DNA of 47,638 nt from an uncultured Planctomyces sp. (GTDB taxonomy: Bacteria; Planctomycetota; Planctomycetia; Planctomycetales; Planctomycetaceae): positions 1 to 47,638 of the forward strand of contig CALGTK010000030.1 of assembly GCA_937904325.1 (NCBI GenBank), written 5' to 3'. A program made the translations under genes and the position numbers. Shown piece after piece: positions 1 through 8,010 of the stretch. The notes below the pieces were generated by a model. It worked only from the letters and a program-made list of their open reading frames with translations, was not told the origin of the DNA and searched no databases. Position 1 is the stretch's first letter, and the number at the start of each line of letters is the position of its first letter.

Positions 1-908
1 GAAACCGTGATCGCTCCAGTGCCTGCACCGGAAACACTTGAAACAGAAGTTGCCGTGTTGTTTCCAGTTCCCTGCGTATACGCCACCGTCACTATATCGG
101 CAGAACCGATCTGGTTGCTGACTTCAGCAAAGGCGACGGTGTTCGTACCAGATGCAGCAGTGGATGTTACCGCTCCTGCCGCGTTGCTACCGGTAACAGC
201 CGCTGAAACACCCGTTGCATCCGTAGCATCGTTGATCGCAGCCGCAACATTGTCCAGAGAGGCACCCGCGTCGAAGAACAGAACCTGACTGCCGTCCTTA
301 CCGGCGACTTCGAGAGTTGTGTCGAGACGAACGTTACCAGAAGTAGTCAGCGTTCCTTGCTCTGCAGCCGAGTCGATGGTCGCGTTGACGGCAACGCTCG
401 AGCTTGAACCGAAGAAGACTTCGTTGACCTGGAAGTCGTTCAGTTTTGCCGAGTCGGCGGCTGAAATTTGACTGTTATAGCCCTTTGAGCCGTCGATCAG
501 CTTGTCGCCACCAAATGTGGTGTTAGATGAGATTCGATTGATAGCTGACAAGGCGGCGTCGATCTGAAGCTGGTTCGCTTCGATTTCCGTGTCTGAGAGA
601 GCTCCGCTATTGAGACCTTCCTGAACCAGACCACGAACCTGATTGAGCAGACCGCCGATTTCGCCGAGAGCACCGTCAGCAGTCGCGAGGACGTTACTTG
701 CCCGGTTGCTGTTCTTAATTGACTGCTCGATCGTGGTGACCTGCAGTTTGAGTTTCTCGCCTGCGATCAGACCAGAAGGGTCGTCGGACCCGCTGTTGAT
801 CCGTGAGCCCGTCGACAATCGCTGCAGAGCGCTGTCAAGAGAGCTGTTTGCTTTGTTGAGGTTTCGAAGGCCTCGGGTTGTTCCAACATTAGTTGCGATC
901 CGCGTCAT
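1..908 (-). CDS. fliC: Flagellin, C-terminal part cut off by the window edge
   Basis: Filament subunit exported through the flagellar type III apparatus. Reading leftward from the ATG at 908, the product begins MTRIATNVGTTRGLRNLNKA and continues with LSTGSRINSGSDDPSGLIAG, the classical N-terminal D0/D1 flagellin signature that forms the helical core of the filament. Further on comes the variable part, including a segment (DTTLEVAGKDGSQVLFFDAG) that resembles the flagellin IN motif. About 302 codons are visible. The C-terminal D1/D0 helices lie outside the window. A Shine-Dalgarno-like AGGAAAGG precedes the start. csrA lies upstream on the same strand, which fits CsrA control of flagellin translation as known in Bacillus. 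Identification is firm; which of possibly several flagellin paralogues it is cannot be told. Confidence 0.95.
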   Translation of the reverse strand, partial: MTRIATNVGTTRGLRNLNKANSSLDSALQRLSTGSRINSGSDDPSGLIAGEKLKLQVTTIEQSIKNSNRASNVLATADGALGEIGGLLNQVRGLVQEGLNSGALSDTEIEANQLQIDAALSAINRISSNTTFGGDKLIDGSKGYNSQISAADSAKLNDFQVNEVFFGSSSSVAVNATIDSAAEQGTLTTSGNVRLDTTLEVAGKDGSQVLFFDAGASLDNVAAAINDATDATGVSAAVTGSNAAGAVTSTAASGTNTVAFAEVSNQIGSADIVTVAYTQGTGNNTATSVSSVSGAGTGAITV

Positions 909-952
909 GGCAATATGCCTTTCCTAAAGTGACCTTTGGTGTTCCCTGGCTC
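909..952 (-). promoter_or_regulatory. Flagellin translation-initiation region with hairpins and GGA motifs
   Basis: On the minus strand the leader just before the flagellin ATG contains an AGGGA motif, a short stem-loop (CCAAAG-GTCA-CTTTAGG with one bulged A), the Shine-Dalgarno-like AGGAAAGG, and a second small stem GGCA-TAT-TGCC that abuts the start codon (909-919). The two stems flank and partly cover the ribosome site. CsrA family proteins bind GGA motifs in such hairpins and block translation. That CsrA from the neighbouring gene acts here is inference; the motifs and stems are seen directly. Confidence 0.4.
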
Positions 953-1506
953 TCCCGCAACCACTGAGTTGAATCCGTCGTTTGACGAAGCCGATCAGCA
1001 GATGTTTCGAAGTGCCTCGGACAGTTGAATCTCTGGTGTCTGAGAAAGTTGTTCCAATTTGCCTTCTGTAGTGATCAGTCAATCTGCCAGTTTCCACAGC
1101 GCGGAACTTCTGGCTCAGACAGAAATCTCCTGTTCGGGGCGTCGATCGCTGGGGAACATCCCGAGTGACCTGTTTGGCTCCTGCCACTGCCTCGTTTCGA
1201 TCCGCCTGACGCGTTGTCTTGCTGGATGTAGCCAGCAAATTGTGTCAGCCATCTCGAAAACCCTTCTCCGTAACCGAATCGACTCCCAGATTCCTCCGGG
1301 CAGCCACAGTCACTATCGGCCAGAAAATGACGAAGTGCGGATGTTTAGATGGAGTAAATATGGAATTCAGGCACTATTAAGAGTTATACCTCATAAGTGC
1401 CGGGTATTTTCCTCACCATTTAGCTGTGATGAGCAGTCAGACGCGGTTTCAGCGTGAAACCAGAGAAGCTATGGGCGACTTGAGGGTGTCGCCAGGCGTC
1501 TGGAGC

Positions 1507-1566
1507 GACCCCTCGTTTGCGGGGTCTGTAATAAAGGCTCTGAAGCCGATTTATAAGAGCCTTTTT
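1507..1566 (-). terminator. Tandem hairpins downstream of csrA
   Basis: Two stem-loops follow csrA. The first met by csrA transcription has a 9-bp stem AAAGGCTCT/AGAGCCTTT (1533-1541 with 1556-1564). The second is GACCCC/GGGGTC (1507-1512 with 1521-1526). On the plus strand the first is followed by five T residues. On the minus strand it is followed by TTTATTA, a weak U-tract. They probably end csrA transcription about 130 bases after its stop. Confidence 0.5.
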
Positions 1567-1693
1567 ATCGTCGAGCGTTGGACGACCCGGTGTATGTCCC
1601 TTGTCGAAAACCATCCTGCACGTCGAACAGTCAATGCGTCTCGCCCTTCCTGCAGGTAATCAGGCATGCGACACAAATGTTTCAACGGAACTT

Positions 1694-1915
1694 CTACGTC
1701 GACGGCGAAGCGGAATCGTCAGCAACCTTCTCTCCTGATTCACTCTGAATCCGTTCACGCTGGATCGCCTCGTAAACTTCCTGCCGATGCACGGGCACCT
1801 CTTTAGGAGCTTCGATACCCAGTCGGACCTTGTCACCACGAATGTCGACAATCGTAATCACGATGTTGTCGCCAATGATGATGCTCTCATCTCGTTGTCG
1901 GGACAAAACCAGCAT
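1694..1915 (-). CDS. csrA: Carbon storage regulator CsrA (translational regulator)
   Basis: Small RNA-binding homodimer that blocks or stabilises target mRNAs by binding GGA-containing hairpins. The 73-aa product [15 protein letters not shown]...[28 protein letters not shown] shows the whole five-strand CsrA fold, including the RNA-contacting N-terminal strand and the conserved GIEAP and VHR motifs. A short acidic/serine tail follows. An in-frame TTG lies two codons upstream, but the ATG at 1915 gives the canonical MLVLSR start and has GGAG at a good distance, so I choose it. The next gene on this strand is flagellin, the usual CsrA target in flagellated bacteria. The antagonist FliW is not in the window. 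Confidence 0.95.
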   Translation of the reverse strand: MLVLSRQRDESIIIGDNIVITIVDIRGDKVRLGIEAPKEVPVHRQEVYEAIQRERIQSESGEKVADDSASPST

Positions 1916-2605
1916 CTGCAAGACTCCTTCTCGTGGGAAAACTGCGTCTAACGACCAGCCGTCAATTGATTCAGTTTTTCGACCGCTTAAGTCCGTGTCG
2001 TAATCGCTAACGCAGAACCGTTGTGGGGAGCAATGTGTCGTTTCTCACGAAGGCTGATGGCCCACGCCGAATTGTTCCTCTGAAAGCAGGCTTTCAGAAG
2101 GTACCGACATCTTCCCACACCATGTGTGTTTAATGCGTGATTCCGTCATCGTCTGCAAAGGTACCGTAACGCGGGCGCGTTTCGCTGATAAAACCAGGAC
2201 TCACGAAACCAAGTACCGGCTGTTCCGTTTGTGACGGGAGAAACGGATACTCGTGCAACGATTTCAAGTCGAACTGCCAAAAGCCAATTGAACAGTCTCA
2301 CTCTTGACTCGAATTGGAACGGTCAGGAAGAAAAGTTGAAAGCAGTCCGACAGAAGGCGTCAAAGTCGACTCGTTGCGACCTTGACAAAGCCTGGGTAAG
2401 GTTTTCGTCTGAGCTGTGCCGACGCCACGCGGACAAAACCTGTCACACTGATTGCAGTTTGCGAACGATTCTGGTTGAGTCGTTCGAGTCATCTATTGCT
2501 TTGACGCAATCGGCGACCTGTTGACGATCCGCACCAGACACGGACAGGGGACAGCTTTTCTAGTTCTGATGCAGGATTCGCCGGAAACTCTACGGAGCTG
2601 TTTCG
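1916..2605. other. Divergent intergenic region between csrA and cstA
   Basis: About 690 bases carrying the promoter regions of two divergent genes; no convincing gene. It holds a strong perfect stem TCTGAAAG-CAGG-CTTTCAGA (2079-2098) without a T run, and two copies of GGTACCG exactly 60 bases apart (2100-2106 and 2160-2166). Two TTGACG boxes (2501 and 2521) lie about 100 bases before cstA but lack a good -10 partner. Confidence 0.5.
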
Positions 2606-4522
2606 ATGCTGACACTCTTGATCGCTGTGGGCTCGTTCGTCGGATATTTGATTGCCTACCACACCTACGGCCGATGGCTCAGCCGAAAGATTTTTCAGCT
2701 AAACGACGAAACTGAAATGCCAAGCCACGAACTGCGTGACGATGTCGACTTCGTACCAACGAAGCGGCAGGTAATATTTGGGCACCATTTCACCAGCATC
2801 GCCGGCACCGGGCCAATCGTCGGACCAGCAATCGCAGTGTTCTGGGGATGGTTGCCGGCACTGATCTGGGTATTCGTCGGCTCGATATTTATCGGTGCCG
2901 TTCACGACTTCGGCGCGCTGGTCGTATCGTTAAGAAACCGAGGCCAAACCGTCGGCGAAGTTGCGGGACGACTCATCAGCCCAAGAGCCCGCGTACTTTT
3001 TCTGGTCATTCTGTTTATGGCACTGACTGTAGTACTGGCTATCTTTGGATTGGTGATTGCATCGATTTTCAAAGATTACCCGGAGAGCGTTCTTCCGACG
3101 TGGATATCGCTGCCTTTGGCGGTCGCAATTGGTTTCTGGGTATACAAGAAAGGCGGCGGAATTCTTGGACCTTCGCTGGGAGCATTGGCCGTCATCTACG
3201 GGTGCGTCTGGCTCGGAGCTTACGTTGTTCCCATCGACGTTGCGGCACCGGTTGAGGCTCTTCGAAATACACTTGGGCTGAGTGAAGGTGGCGTCTTAAA
3301 CGTCATCACAATGTGGACTTTCGTTTTGCTTGTTTACTGTTTCGTTGCGTCGGTGCTTCCCGTCTGGGTGATGCTGCAACCTCGAGACTACGTAAACAGC
3401 CATCAGTTGGTCGTGGCACTTGTACTGTTGATGATTGGCGTTGTCGTTGCAGGAGCAAACGGAACCGCTAATCTGGAAAATAGTGCTCCGATGATCGCAT
3501 CGTCGTTGCCCTCAGACGCGCCGCCGATCTGGCCTTTCCTCTTCATCACGATTGCCTGCGGCGCATGTAGCGGTTTTCACTGCCTGGTCAGCAGCGGTAC
3601 GACCAGCAAGCAGATTGACAAGGAATCTGACGCTCAGTACGTCGCTTACGGCTCGATGCTGCTGGAAGGCGGACTGGCGATCATGGTCATCCTTGCTTGC
3701 TGCGCCGGCGTCGGCATGGGCGGCTTTGATCGAATCGATGATGCAGCAGTCGGCGGCGGCTACCGGTACGAAGCTCGACTGGAATCCGACGGCCAACAGG
3801 CGACGGGAGCGGCGGCCTGGCAAGCTCAGTATGACATCGGCAAGCGGTGGACCGATTTCAAACTATCGAACAAAGTTGGAGCTTTTGTGAATGGCGGCGC
3901 GAACTTTCTGACCTCAATTGGTATCCCATTGAAACTTGGCATCAGCGTAATCGCGGTTCTTGTTGCTTGCTTTGCAGCAACCACACTCGACAGCGCCACC
4001 CGCTTGCAGCGTTACGTCGTTCAGGAACTCGCCGGAACGCTTCGCATCAGGCCACTTCAAAACAAGTATGTGGCAACAGGATTCGCGGTCACCCTTGCGG
4101 GAATCGTCGCGGCCATGCCGGCAGCAGAAGGCAAGCCGGCCGGAACTGGAGGACTCATTCTCTGGCCGTTATTTGGAGCGACCAATCAGCTACTGGCAGG
4201 GCTCGCATTCATGGTGACAATGTTCTATCTCTGGCGACGAGGCCGCCCGGTCTGGTTTGTCGCCATTCCGATGACCATCATGCTGATCATGCCCGCCTGG
4301 GCAATGCTCTGGCAGATGTTCAACTCAGAAAGCGGCTGGTATCACAAAAACCAGACGCATCTACTTTGGACAGGCTTTGCGATTCTTGGTATCCAGCTTT
4401 GGATGATCGTTGAAGCGTTGCTTCTGCTGCCGCGAGTAAAAGGTGTCGTCGAGGAGGGTTTGCCCCCACTGGTGAAGCCAGCTTTCGCGGGACCTGACGG
4501 CTCGAGCGGACCAAACTGTTAA
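2606..4522 (+). CDS. cstA: CstA-family carbon starvation transporter
   Basis: Polytopic inner-membrane protein of the CstA/BtsT family, whose studied members import peptides or pyruvate during carbon limitation. Seen directly: many hydrophobic segments across 638 aa, the family block FGHHFTSIAGTGPIVGPAIA near residues 50-70, the next conserved stretch GAVHDFGALVVSLRNRG, and SGTTSKQ in the middle. It is a little shorter than the Escherichia coli protein (about 700 aa). The ATG at 2606 has GGAG eight bases upstream. It stands alone: csrA diverges from it and a long noncoding stretch follows. CsrA represses cstA in E. coli, so having csrA next door is suggestive, but regulation here is inference. 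The actual substrate cannot be told. Confidence 0.9.
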   Translation: MLTLLIAVGSFVGYLIAYHTYGRWLSRKIFQLNDETEMPSHELRDDVDFVPTKRQVIFGHHFTSIAGTGPIVGPAIAVFWGWLPALIWVFVGSIFIGAVHDFGALVVSLRNRGQTVGEVAGRLISPRARVLFLVILFMALTVVLAIFGLVIASIFKDYPESVLPTWISLPLAVAIGFWVYKKGGGILGPSLGALAVIYGCVWLGAYVVPIDVAAPVEALRNTLGLSEGGVLNVITMWTFVLLVYCFVASVLPVWVMLQPRDYVNSHQLVVALVLLMIGVVVAGANGTANLENSAPMIASSLPSDAPPIWPFLFITIACGACSGFHCLVSSGTTSKQIDKESDAQYVAYGSMLLEGGLAIMVILACCAGVGMGGFDRIDDAAVGGGYRYEARLESDGQQATGAAAWQAQYDIGKRWTDFKLSNKVGAFVNGGANFLTSIGIPLKLGISVIAVLVACFAATTLDSATRLQRYVVQELAGTLRIRPLQNKYVATGFAVTLAGIVAAMPAAEGKPAGTGGLILWPLFGATNQLLAGLAFMVTMFYLWRRGRPVWFVAIPMTIMLIMPAWAMLWQMFNSESGWYHKNQTHLLWTGFAILGIQLWMIVEALLLLPRVKGVVEEGLPPLVKPAFAGPDGSSGPNC

Positions 4523-4700
4523 CTACGCTTTGCCATTAATCAACTGCCCGTTTAATAAGGTAAGCCCACCGGATCGATTTGACCGGATGGTGGATATCAC
4601 AAATCGACAGGAAAGTCACAGATTCAGCCTGACTGACGTGAAGGAATATGCTATCCCCATTTATACTCAAGATGCTTCCAAAGAGTCCCGAAGACTTGAA

Positions 4701-4728
4701 TTGACACGATCAACATTCGGGTTAAGAT
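4701..4728 (+). promoter_or_regulatory. Sigma70-type promoter candidate
   Basis: A perfect TTGACA at 4701-4706 is followed after 16 bases by TAAGAT (4723-4728), four of six matches to the -10 consensus. Transcription would run toward the structured stem at 4765 and eventually toward rho. No experimental support. Confidence 0.4.
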
Positions 4729-4764
4729 GCTTGAAACCTCTGAGTACTGTTGCCTTCCTCACCT

Positions 4765-4801
4765 GTTGGTCTTATGGGTAGACGTTAAGTACCCAACCAA
4801 C
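4765..4801 (+). other. Two-part RNA stem-loop
   Basis: GTTGGT pairs with ACCAAC and, after a four-base bulge (CTTA) on one side, TGGGTA pairs with TACCCA around a nine-base loop. Twelve perfect base pairs begin some 30 bases downstream of the promoter candidate. No T run follows, so this is not a standard terminator. It could be part of an RNA leader or a small RNA. Confidence 0.45.
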
Positions 4802-5641
4802 AATCGATGCCTGAGGGAGTTGAATCCGGGTTCCACGTCGTTCTCGTGCTTGCTCGATTACCGCCACTTTCGAACTCAACGTTTCCGGCTTAGAGCGGAT
4901 TCACTCATAGGTTGGCTTAGCCCTGAAAATCGTGAGTCTGTTGACTCACTGGCTGTCTCAGTCTTCAATGTACGAACGACTGATTGAATGCAGTTTCATT
5001 TTTTCGGGACAATCACTTAGTCACGTCCTTAGATTACTGCAAAGCTTTGACTGCAAAGTTTTAGTTTTGCAAAACGACTGCATCCCGTCAGCGGGTTCTC
5101 CACTGCATGATTCAGCACTGGCTTTTTTCTGTGAGTTGCAGAGCTGCTGAAGAACGATACTCTGGATGCCGGGTCATGAATCGCCCGGTACAACTTTGGC
5201 GTTTTCCAGCGTCAATCGACTTTCAAACGGCTGCGGCATGCAATGCTGCTTTTCGGGAATCACTGAAGGTCGGTCTCAATCTCGTGGTTTGGATTCGTTT
5301 TGCCCGAGTTCTGACCAGTTCTGCTGAGGTGGATTGTTAAGCCTCACCCTCTCGCGTTTACTTCGGATCGGACATTCATTTCCGTTTCCAAAGGCAATTT
5401 TCAGCCGGTACTTTCTGGTCACCGGTAGCAGTCGTCAGACTGTTCGCACGACGTCTCAAGCGGTTGGAGCCTGATCCACTGTTTGACTTTTGCGAAACCC
5501 GGTTCACATGAGCTTCCAGCTCTTTCGAGAGCTTCGAGGTGAACACCCTTGTGTACTCCATGGCCTGTTCGTGATTGACTTCTCGCGATTCGATTGAAGT
5601 TGCGAATTCAGTTCATGCTTCGCTCTGTCTGGAATGATTTT

Positions 5642-7441
5642 ATGGTAGCTAAGAGTTCTGATTCATCGGCGAAACCGCCCGCCCGTCGTCGACGCGTCCG
5701 CAAAAGCAAAGATGACGCTGCTGACAGTTCGAGCAAAGACGACGTCAAGGACGTGATCTTTGATGAGTCTGATGACGTGCCACCGCCGAAACGGAAAAAG
5801 GCGACGCGACGTAAAAAGGCAGTAGCCAAGTCGACAAAGAAGGCAGCCGAAGAAGCGATTGCCGAACCAGTCGCTGATGCTGAACCTGCACCAAAACCAA
5901 GGCGTCGTACACGGCGTTCGGCAACTGATGATGATGCCCCTGCCGAACCCCGTGAGCATGAGCGTGAGGCCTCGTCAGAGGGTTCTCCGCCGGCACCGAC
6001 TTCACAGGAACGTGCAGAGCAGGATCGTCAGGAAAGACAGGACAGCCGAGAGCAGGAGGGGGCGACATCAGATGATGAAGGCCGTCCTCGCCGTCGCCGA
6101 CGACGTCGGCGGCGTTCACAGGGTGGCAGTGAAGGCGGTTTCAACAACGGCCCTGGGAACAACAATAATCATGGTGGCGGACCGAACAGCCAGCGTGGTG
6201 GCCGTCGACGCCGAGGTCGAGGTGGTCGTGATTCCCGCGATAGTCGTGACAACCGACAGGGAAACAATCGCGATCGAGTTCGCTCCGTTGCTCCGAGTTC
6301 TGAAGTTATCGAAGGCACGATCGACGGAGTTCTTGAGATGCATCCCAAGGGGTACGGATTCCTTAGGAATGCAGAAAAAGGATACGTTGCCCAGGAATCC
6401 GACCCGTTCGTTCCAAGTTCGCTCGTTGAAAAATATCGTTTGCGTGAAGGAGTGATGATTCGCGGTGACGTTGGACCTGGCGTCCGCAATCAAGGTCCAC
6501 GACTCAAAGAGGTCGAATTAATCGATGGACTGAGTCCAGAAGCGTATGCCGAAGTAAAAGACTTCGACGAACTGACTCCAATCACGCCACACGATCACAT
6601 CCGACTGGAGACTGGACCGAAGCCCGTGACGATGCGAGTTATGGACTTGCTCACGCCGGTCGGGAAAGGTCAACGAGCATTACTGGTTGCACCTCCGCGT
6701 ACTGGCAAGACGATGCTGCTCCAGGACATTGCTGACGCTGTCAGCAAGAATCATCCAGAGATGCATCTGATGGTGTTGCTGATCGATGAACGCCCGGAAG
6801 AAGTCACAGAAATGACTCGCTGCGTAAAGGGCGAAGTCATTGCGTCATCAATGGACCGCGACGTCGAAAGCCACGTTCGCATGAGCCAACTCATGATCGA
6901 ACGAGCCAAACGAATGGCTGAAACCGGCAAGGATGTCTTCATCCTGATGGACAGTATCACTCGAATGGCTCGTGCGTTTAATAAATGGAGCGGTGGTGGC
7001 GGAGGAGGAGGCAGTCGTCACTCGGGCACAATGAGTGGTGGTCTTCACGTGAAGGCGCTAGACATCCCGAAGAAGCTGTTTGGTACGGCTCGTCAGTTCG
7101 ATGAAGGTGGTTCAATCACCATCGTCGCGACAGCCCTGATCGAAACCGGCGGCCGTATGGACGACGTGATCTTTCAGGAATTCAAGGGAACCGGCAACAT
7201 GGAGCTTGTACTCAGCCGCGACCTTGCCGATCGTCGAATTTGGCCAGCCATCGACATCACACGATCGGGAACTCGTCACGAAGAAAAACTCTTCGCGGAA
7301 GATGCTCTTGATAGTGTGATCATGCTGCGGCGAAGCTTGATTTCACTAAGCCCGGTCGAAGCGATGGAGCAGCTCACTCGAACGTTGGATCGATTCCCAA
7401 CGAACACAGAGTTCCTTCAGAAGGTGAAGGCGATCCTGTAA
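5642..7441 (+). CDS. rho: Transcription termination factor Rho with long basic N-terminal extension
   Basis: Hexameric RNA-dependent ATPase that terminates transcription. From the ATG at 5642 the product has 599 aa against about 420 in E. coli. Residues 1 to about 215 are an added low-complexity region rich in Arg, Asp, Glu and Gly, including a run of nine arginines and RGG-like stretches. Then follow the RNA-binding fold (GVLEMHPKGYGFLR), Walker A APPRTGKT at about 350-357, LIDERPEEVTEM, and the C-terminal FKGTGNMELVLSRDLADRR and ITRSGTRHEE motifs. At the Q-loop (about 450-460) seven glycines in a row followed by SRH are inserted. In-frame TTG (5594) and ATG (5615) starts exist upstream; MVAKSSDSS looks the most natural beginning. 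A strong terminator follows. Confidence 0.95.
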   Translation: MVAKSSDSSAKPPARRRRVRKSKDDAADSSSKDDVKDVIFDESDDVPPPKRKKATRRKKAVAKSTKKAAEEAIAEPVADAEPAPKPRRRTRRSATDDDAPAEPREHEREASSEGSPPAPTSQERAEQDRQERQDSREQEGATSDDEGRPRRRRRRRRRSQGGSEGGFNNGPGNNNNHGGGPNSQRGGRRRRGRGGRDSRDSRDNRQGNNRDRVRSVAPSSEVIEGTIDGVLEMHPKGYGFLRNAEKGYVAQESDPFVPSSLVEKYRLREGVMIRGDVGPGVRNQGPRLKEVELIDGLSPEAYAEVKDFDELTPITPHDHIRLETGPKPVTMRVMDLLTPVGKGQRALLVAPPRTGKTMLLQDIADAVSKNHPEMHLMVLLIDERPEEVTEMTRCVKGEVIASSMDRDVESHVRMSQLMIERAKRMAETGKDVFILMDSITRMARAFNKWSGGGGGGGSRHSGTMSGGLHVKALDIPKKLFGTARQFDEGGSITIVATALIETGGRMDDVIFQEFKGTGNMELVLSRDLADRRIWPAIDITRSGTRHEEKLFAEDALDSVIMLRRSLISLSPVEAMEQLTRTLDRFPTNTEFLQKVKAIL

Positions 7442-7469
7442 CGCTACCCTCTTGATATTCAGATGATTC

Positions 7470-7509
7470 AACTCCCGATTTCAGCCACCGCTGGAACCGG
7501 GAGTTTTTT
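7470..7509 (+). terminator. Intrinsic terminator of rho
   Basis: AACTCCCG pairs with CGGGAGTT (7470-7477 with 7498-7505) and is followed by a run of six T residues. It lies about 30 bases after the rho stop codon and separates rho from the FtsK cassette. Confidence 0.85.
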
Positions 7510-7665
7510 ACGCCACGAGAGAATCGTACGCGAAGCAAATGCAGCCCGGTGTAATTTGTGGAAAACAGCGTACCTTTTCAGCCCGCAGTCGAATTCTGTT
7601 GATTCCTTAACTGAATTTTCGTTTTCAGACATGTCGCACGATTCGTAGCCGGATACGGAATCGAC

Positions 7666-7673
7666 TTTATAAT
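7666..7673 (+). promoter_or_regulatory. -10 element before the FtsK cassette
   Basis: TTTATAAT, containing the perfect hexamer TATAAT, lies 24 bases before the start of the 73-aa gene. No good -35 box stands 17 bases upstream. The position between the rho terminator and the first cassette gene makes it the likely start region of that operon, though the leader would be short. Confidence 0.35.
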
Positions 7674-7696
7674 AGCTCTCGTTAGAGGCATTAAAC

Positions 7697-7918
7697 ATGG
7701 GTTTAATCGATCTGAGTTCGCCAGCAGCGAAGGTTCATTCGTCATTGGAAAACCTGCAGGAAGCCTGGATGGCCTCCCAGGAAAAGTGGAGCGACGAGAA
7801 CGCTCGAAAGTTCGAAGATGAGTACCTCGTGCCGCTGGCTTTGACGGTCAAGCTGTCGCTTGATGCCGTTAATCGAATGGCCGAAACGCTGCACGAAGCT
7901 GAGCGAGACTGCACCTGA
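7697..7918 (+). CDS. WXG100-like small helical protein
   Basis: 73-aa, almost entirely helical, acidic protein without signal peptide. The core reads LQEAWMASQEKWSDEN followed by ARKFEDEYLVPL. This gives the W-x-[G/D]...F spacing of WXG100 (EsxA-like) turns, with Asp where classical members have Gly, then a second amphipathic helix ending AERDC. WXG100 proteins form helical hairpins that are exported by FtsK/SpoIIIE-type EccC/EssC ATPases, and exactly such an ATPase is encoded next, 92 bases downstream. AGAGG eight bases before the ATG supports the start. Membership in the WXG100 superfamily is inference from pattern and context. It could instead be an adaptor or subunit of the ATPase rather than an exported substrate. 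Confidence 0.7.
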   Translation: MGLIDLSSPAAKVHSSLENLQEAWMASQEKWSDENARKFEDEYLVPLALTVKLSLDAVNRMAETLHEAERDCT

Positions 7919-8010
7919 CTTATAGTTTGTAAACAGTCGGCTGTGCTGCTGAGCCGTTAGCTATTAAGCACTTTGCAGGTGTCGTTAATGCTCGGAGAAT
8001 TCCCAACATC

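Larger units (their letters stand above)
909..1693. other. Intergenic region between flagellin and csrA
   Basis: About 785 bases without a convincing gene. Short open frames exist on both strands, but none has a recognisable protein or a good start. It contains the flagellin leader and two hairpins after csrA (listed separately). An octamer GCCGATAG, close to a sigma28 -10 element, reads toward flagellin at 1320-1313, but a matching TAAA box is not at the right distance. Confidence 0.6.
4523..5641. other. Long hairpin-rich noncoding region before rho
   Basis: More than 1.1 kb with only short, unrelated open frames that overlap each other. It contains a good promoter-like pair (4701-4728), a 37-base two-part stem (4765-4801), a perfect 7-bp stem GTGAGTC-TGTT-GACTCAC (4932-4949), two copies of ACTGCAAAG 14 bases apart (5036 and 5050), the palindrome GTTTTGCAAAAC (5064-5075), CCCG-TCAG-CGGG (5084-5095) and CCGGG/CCCGG (5169-5188). 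It may be a long rho leader, since rho is often autoregulated through its leader, or hold a separate small RNA. Confidence 0.5.

Noticed and set aside
924-1238. 104-codon minus-strand open frame upstream of flagellin
   Set aside because: Arg/Thr-rich, no domain, no ribosome site, and it runs into the flagellin leader.
1313-1320. GCCGATAG as a sigma28 promoter for flagellin
   Set aside because: The only TAAA upstream is 23 bases away instead of about 15, and the site is some 400 bases from the start codon, so it is not convincing.
4530-5340. Chain of overlapping short plus-strand open frames before rho
   Set aside because: They switch frame repeatedly, share no motif and lack ribosome sites; the stretch is better read as noncoding.
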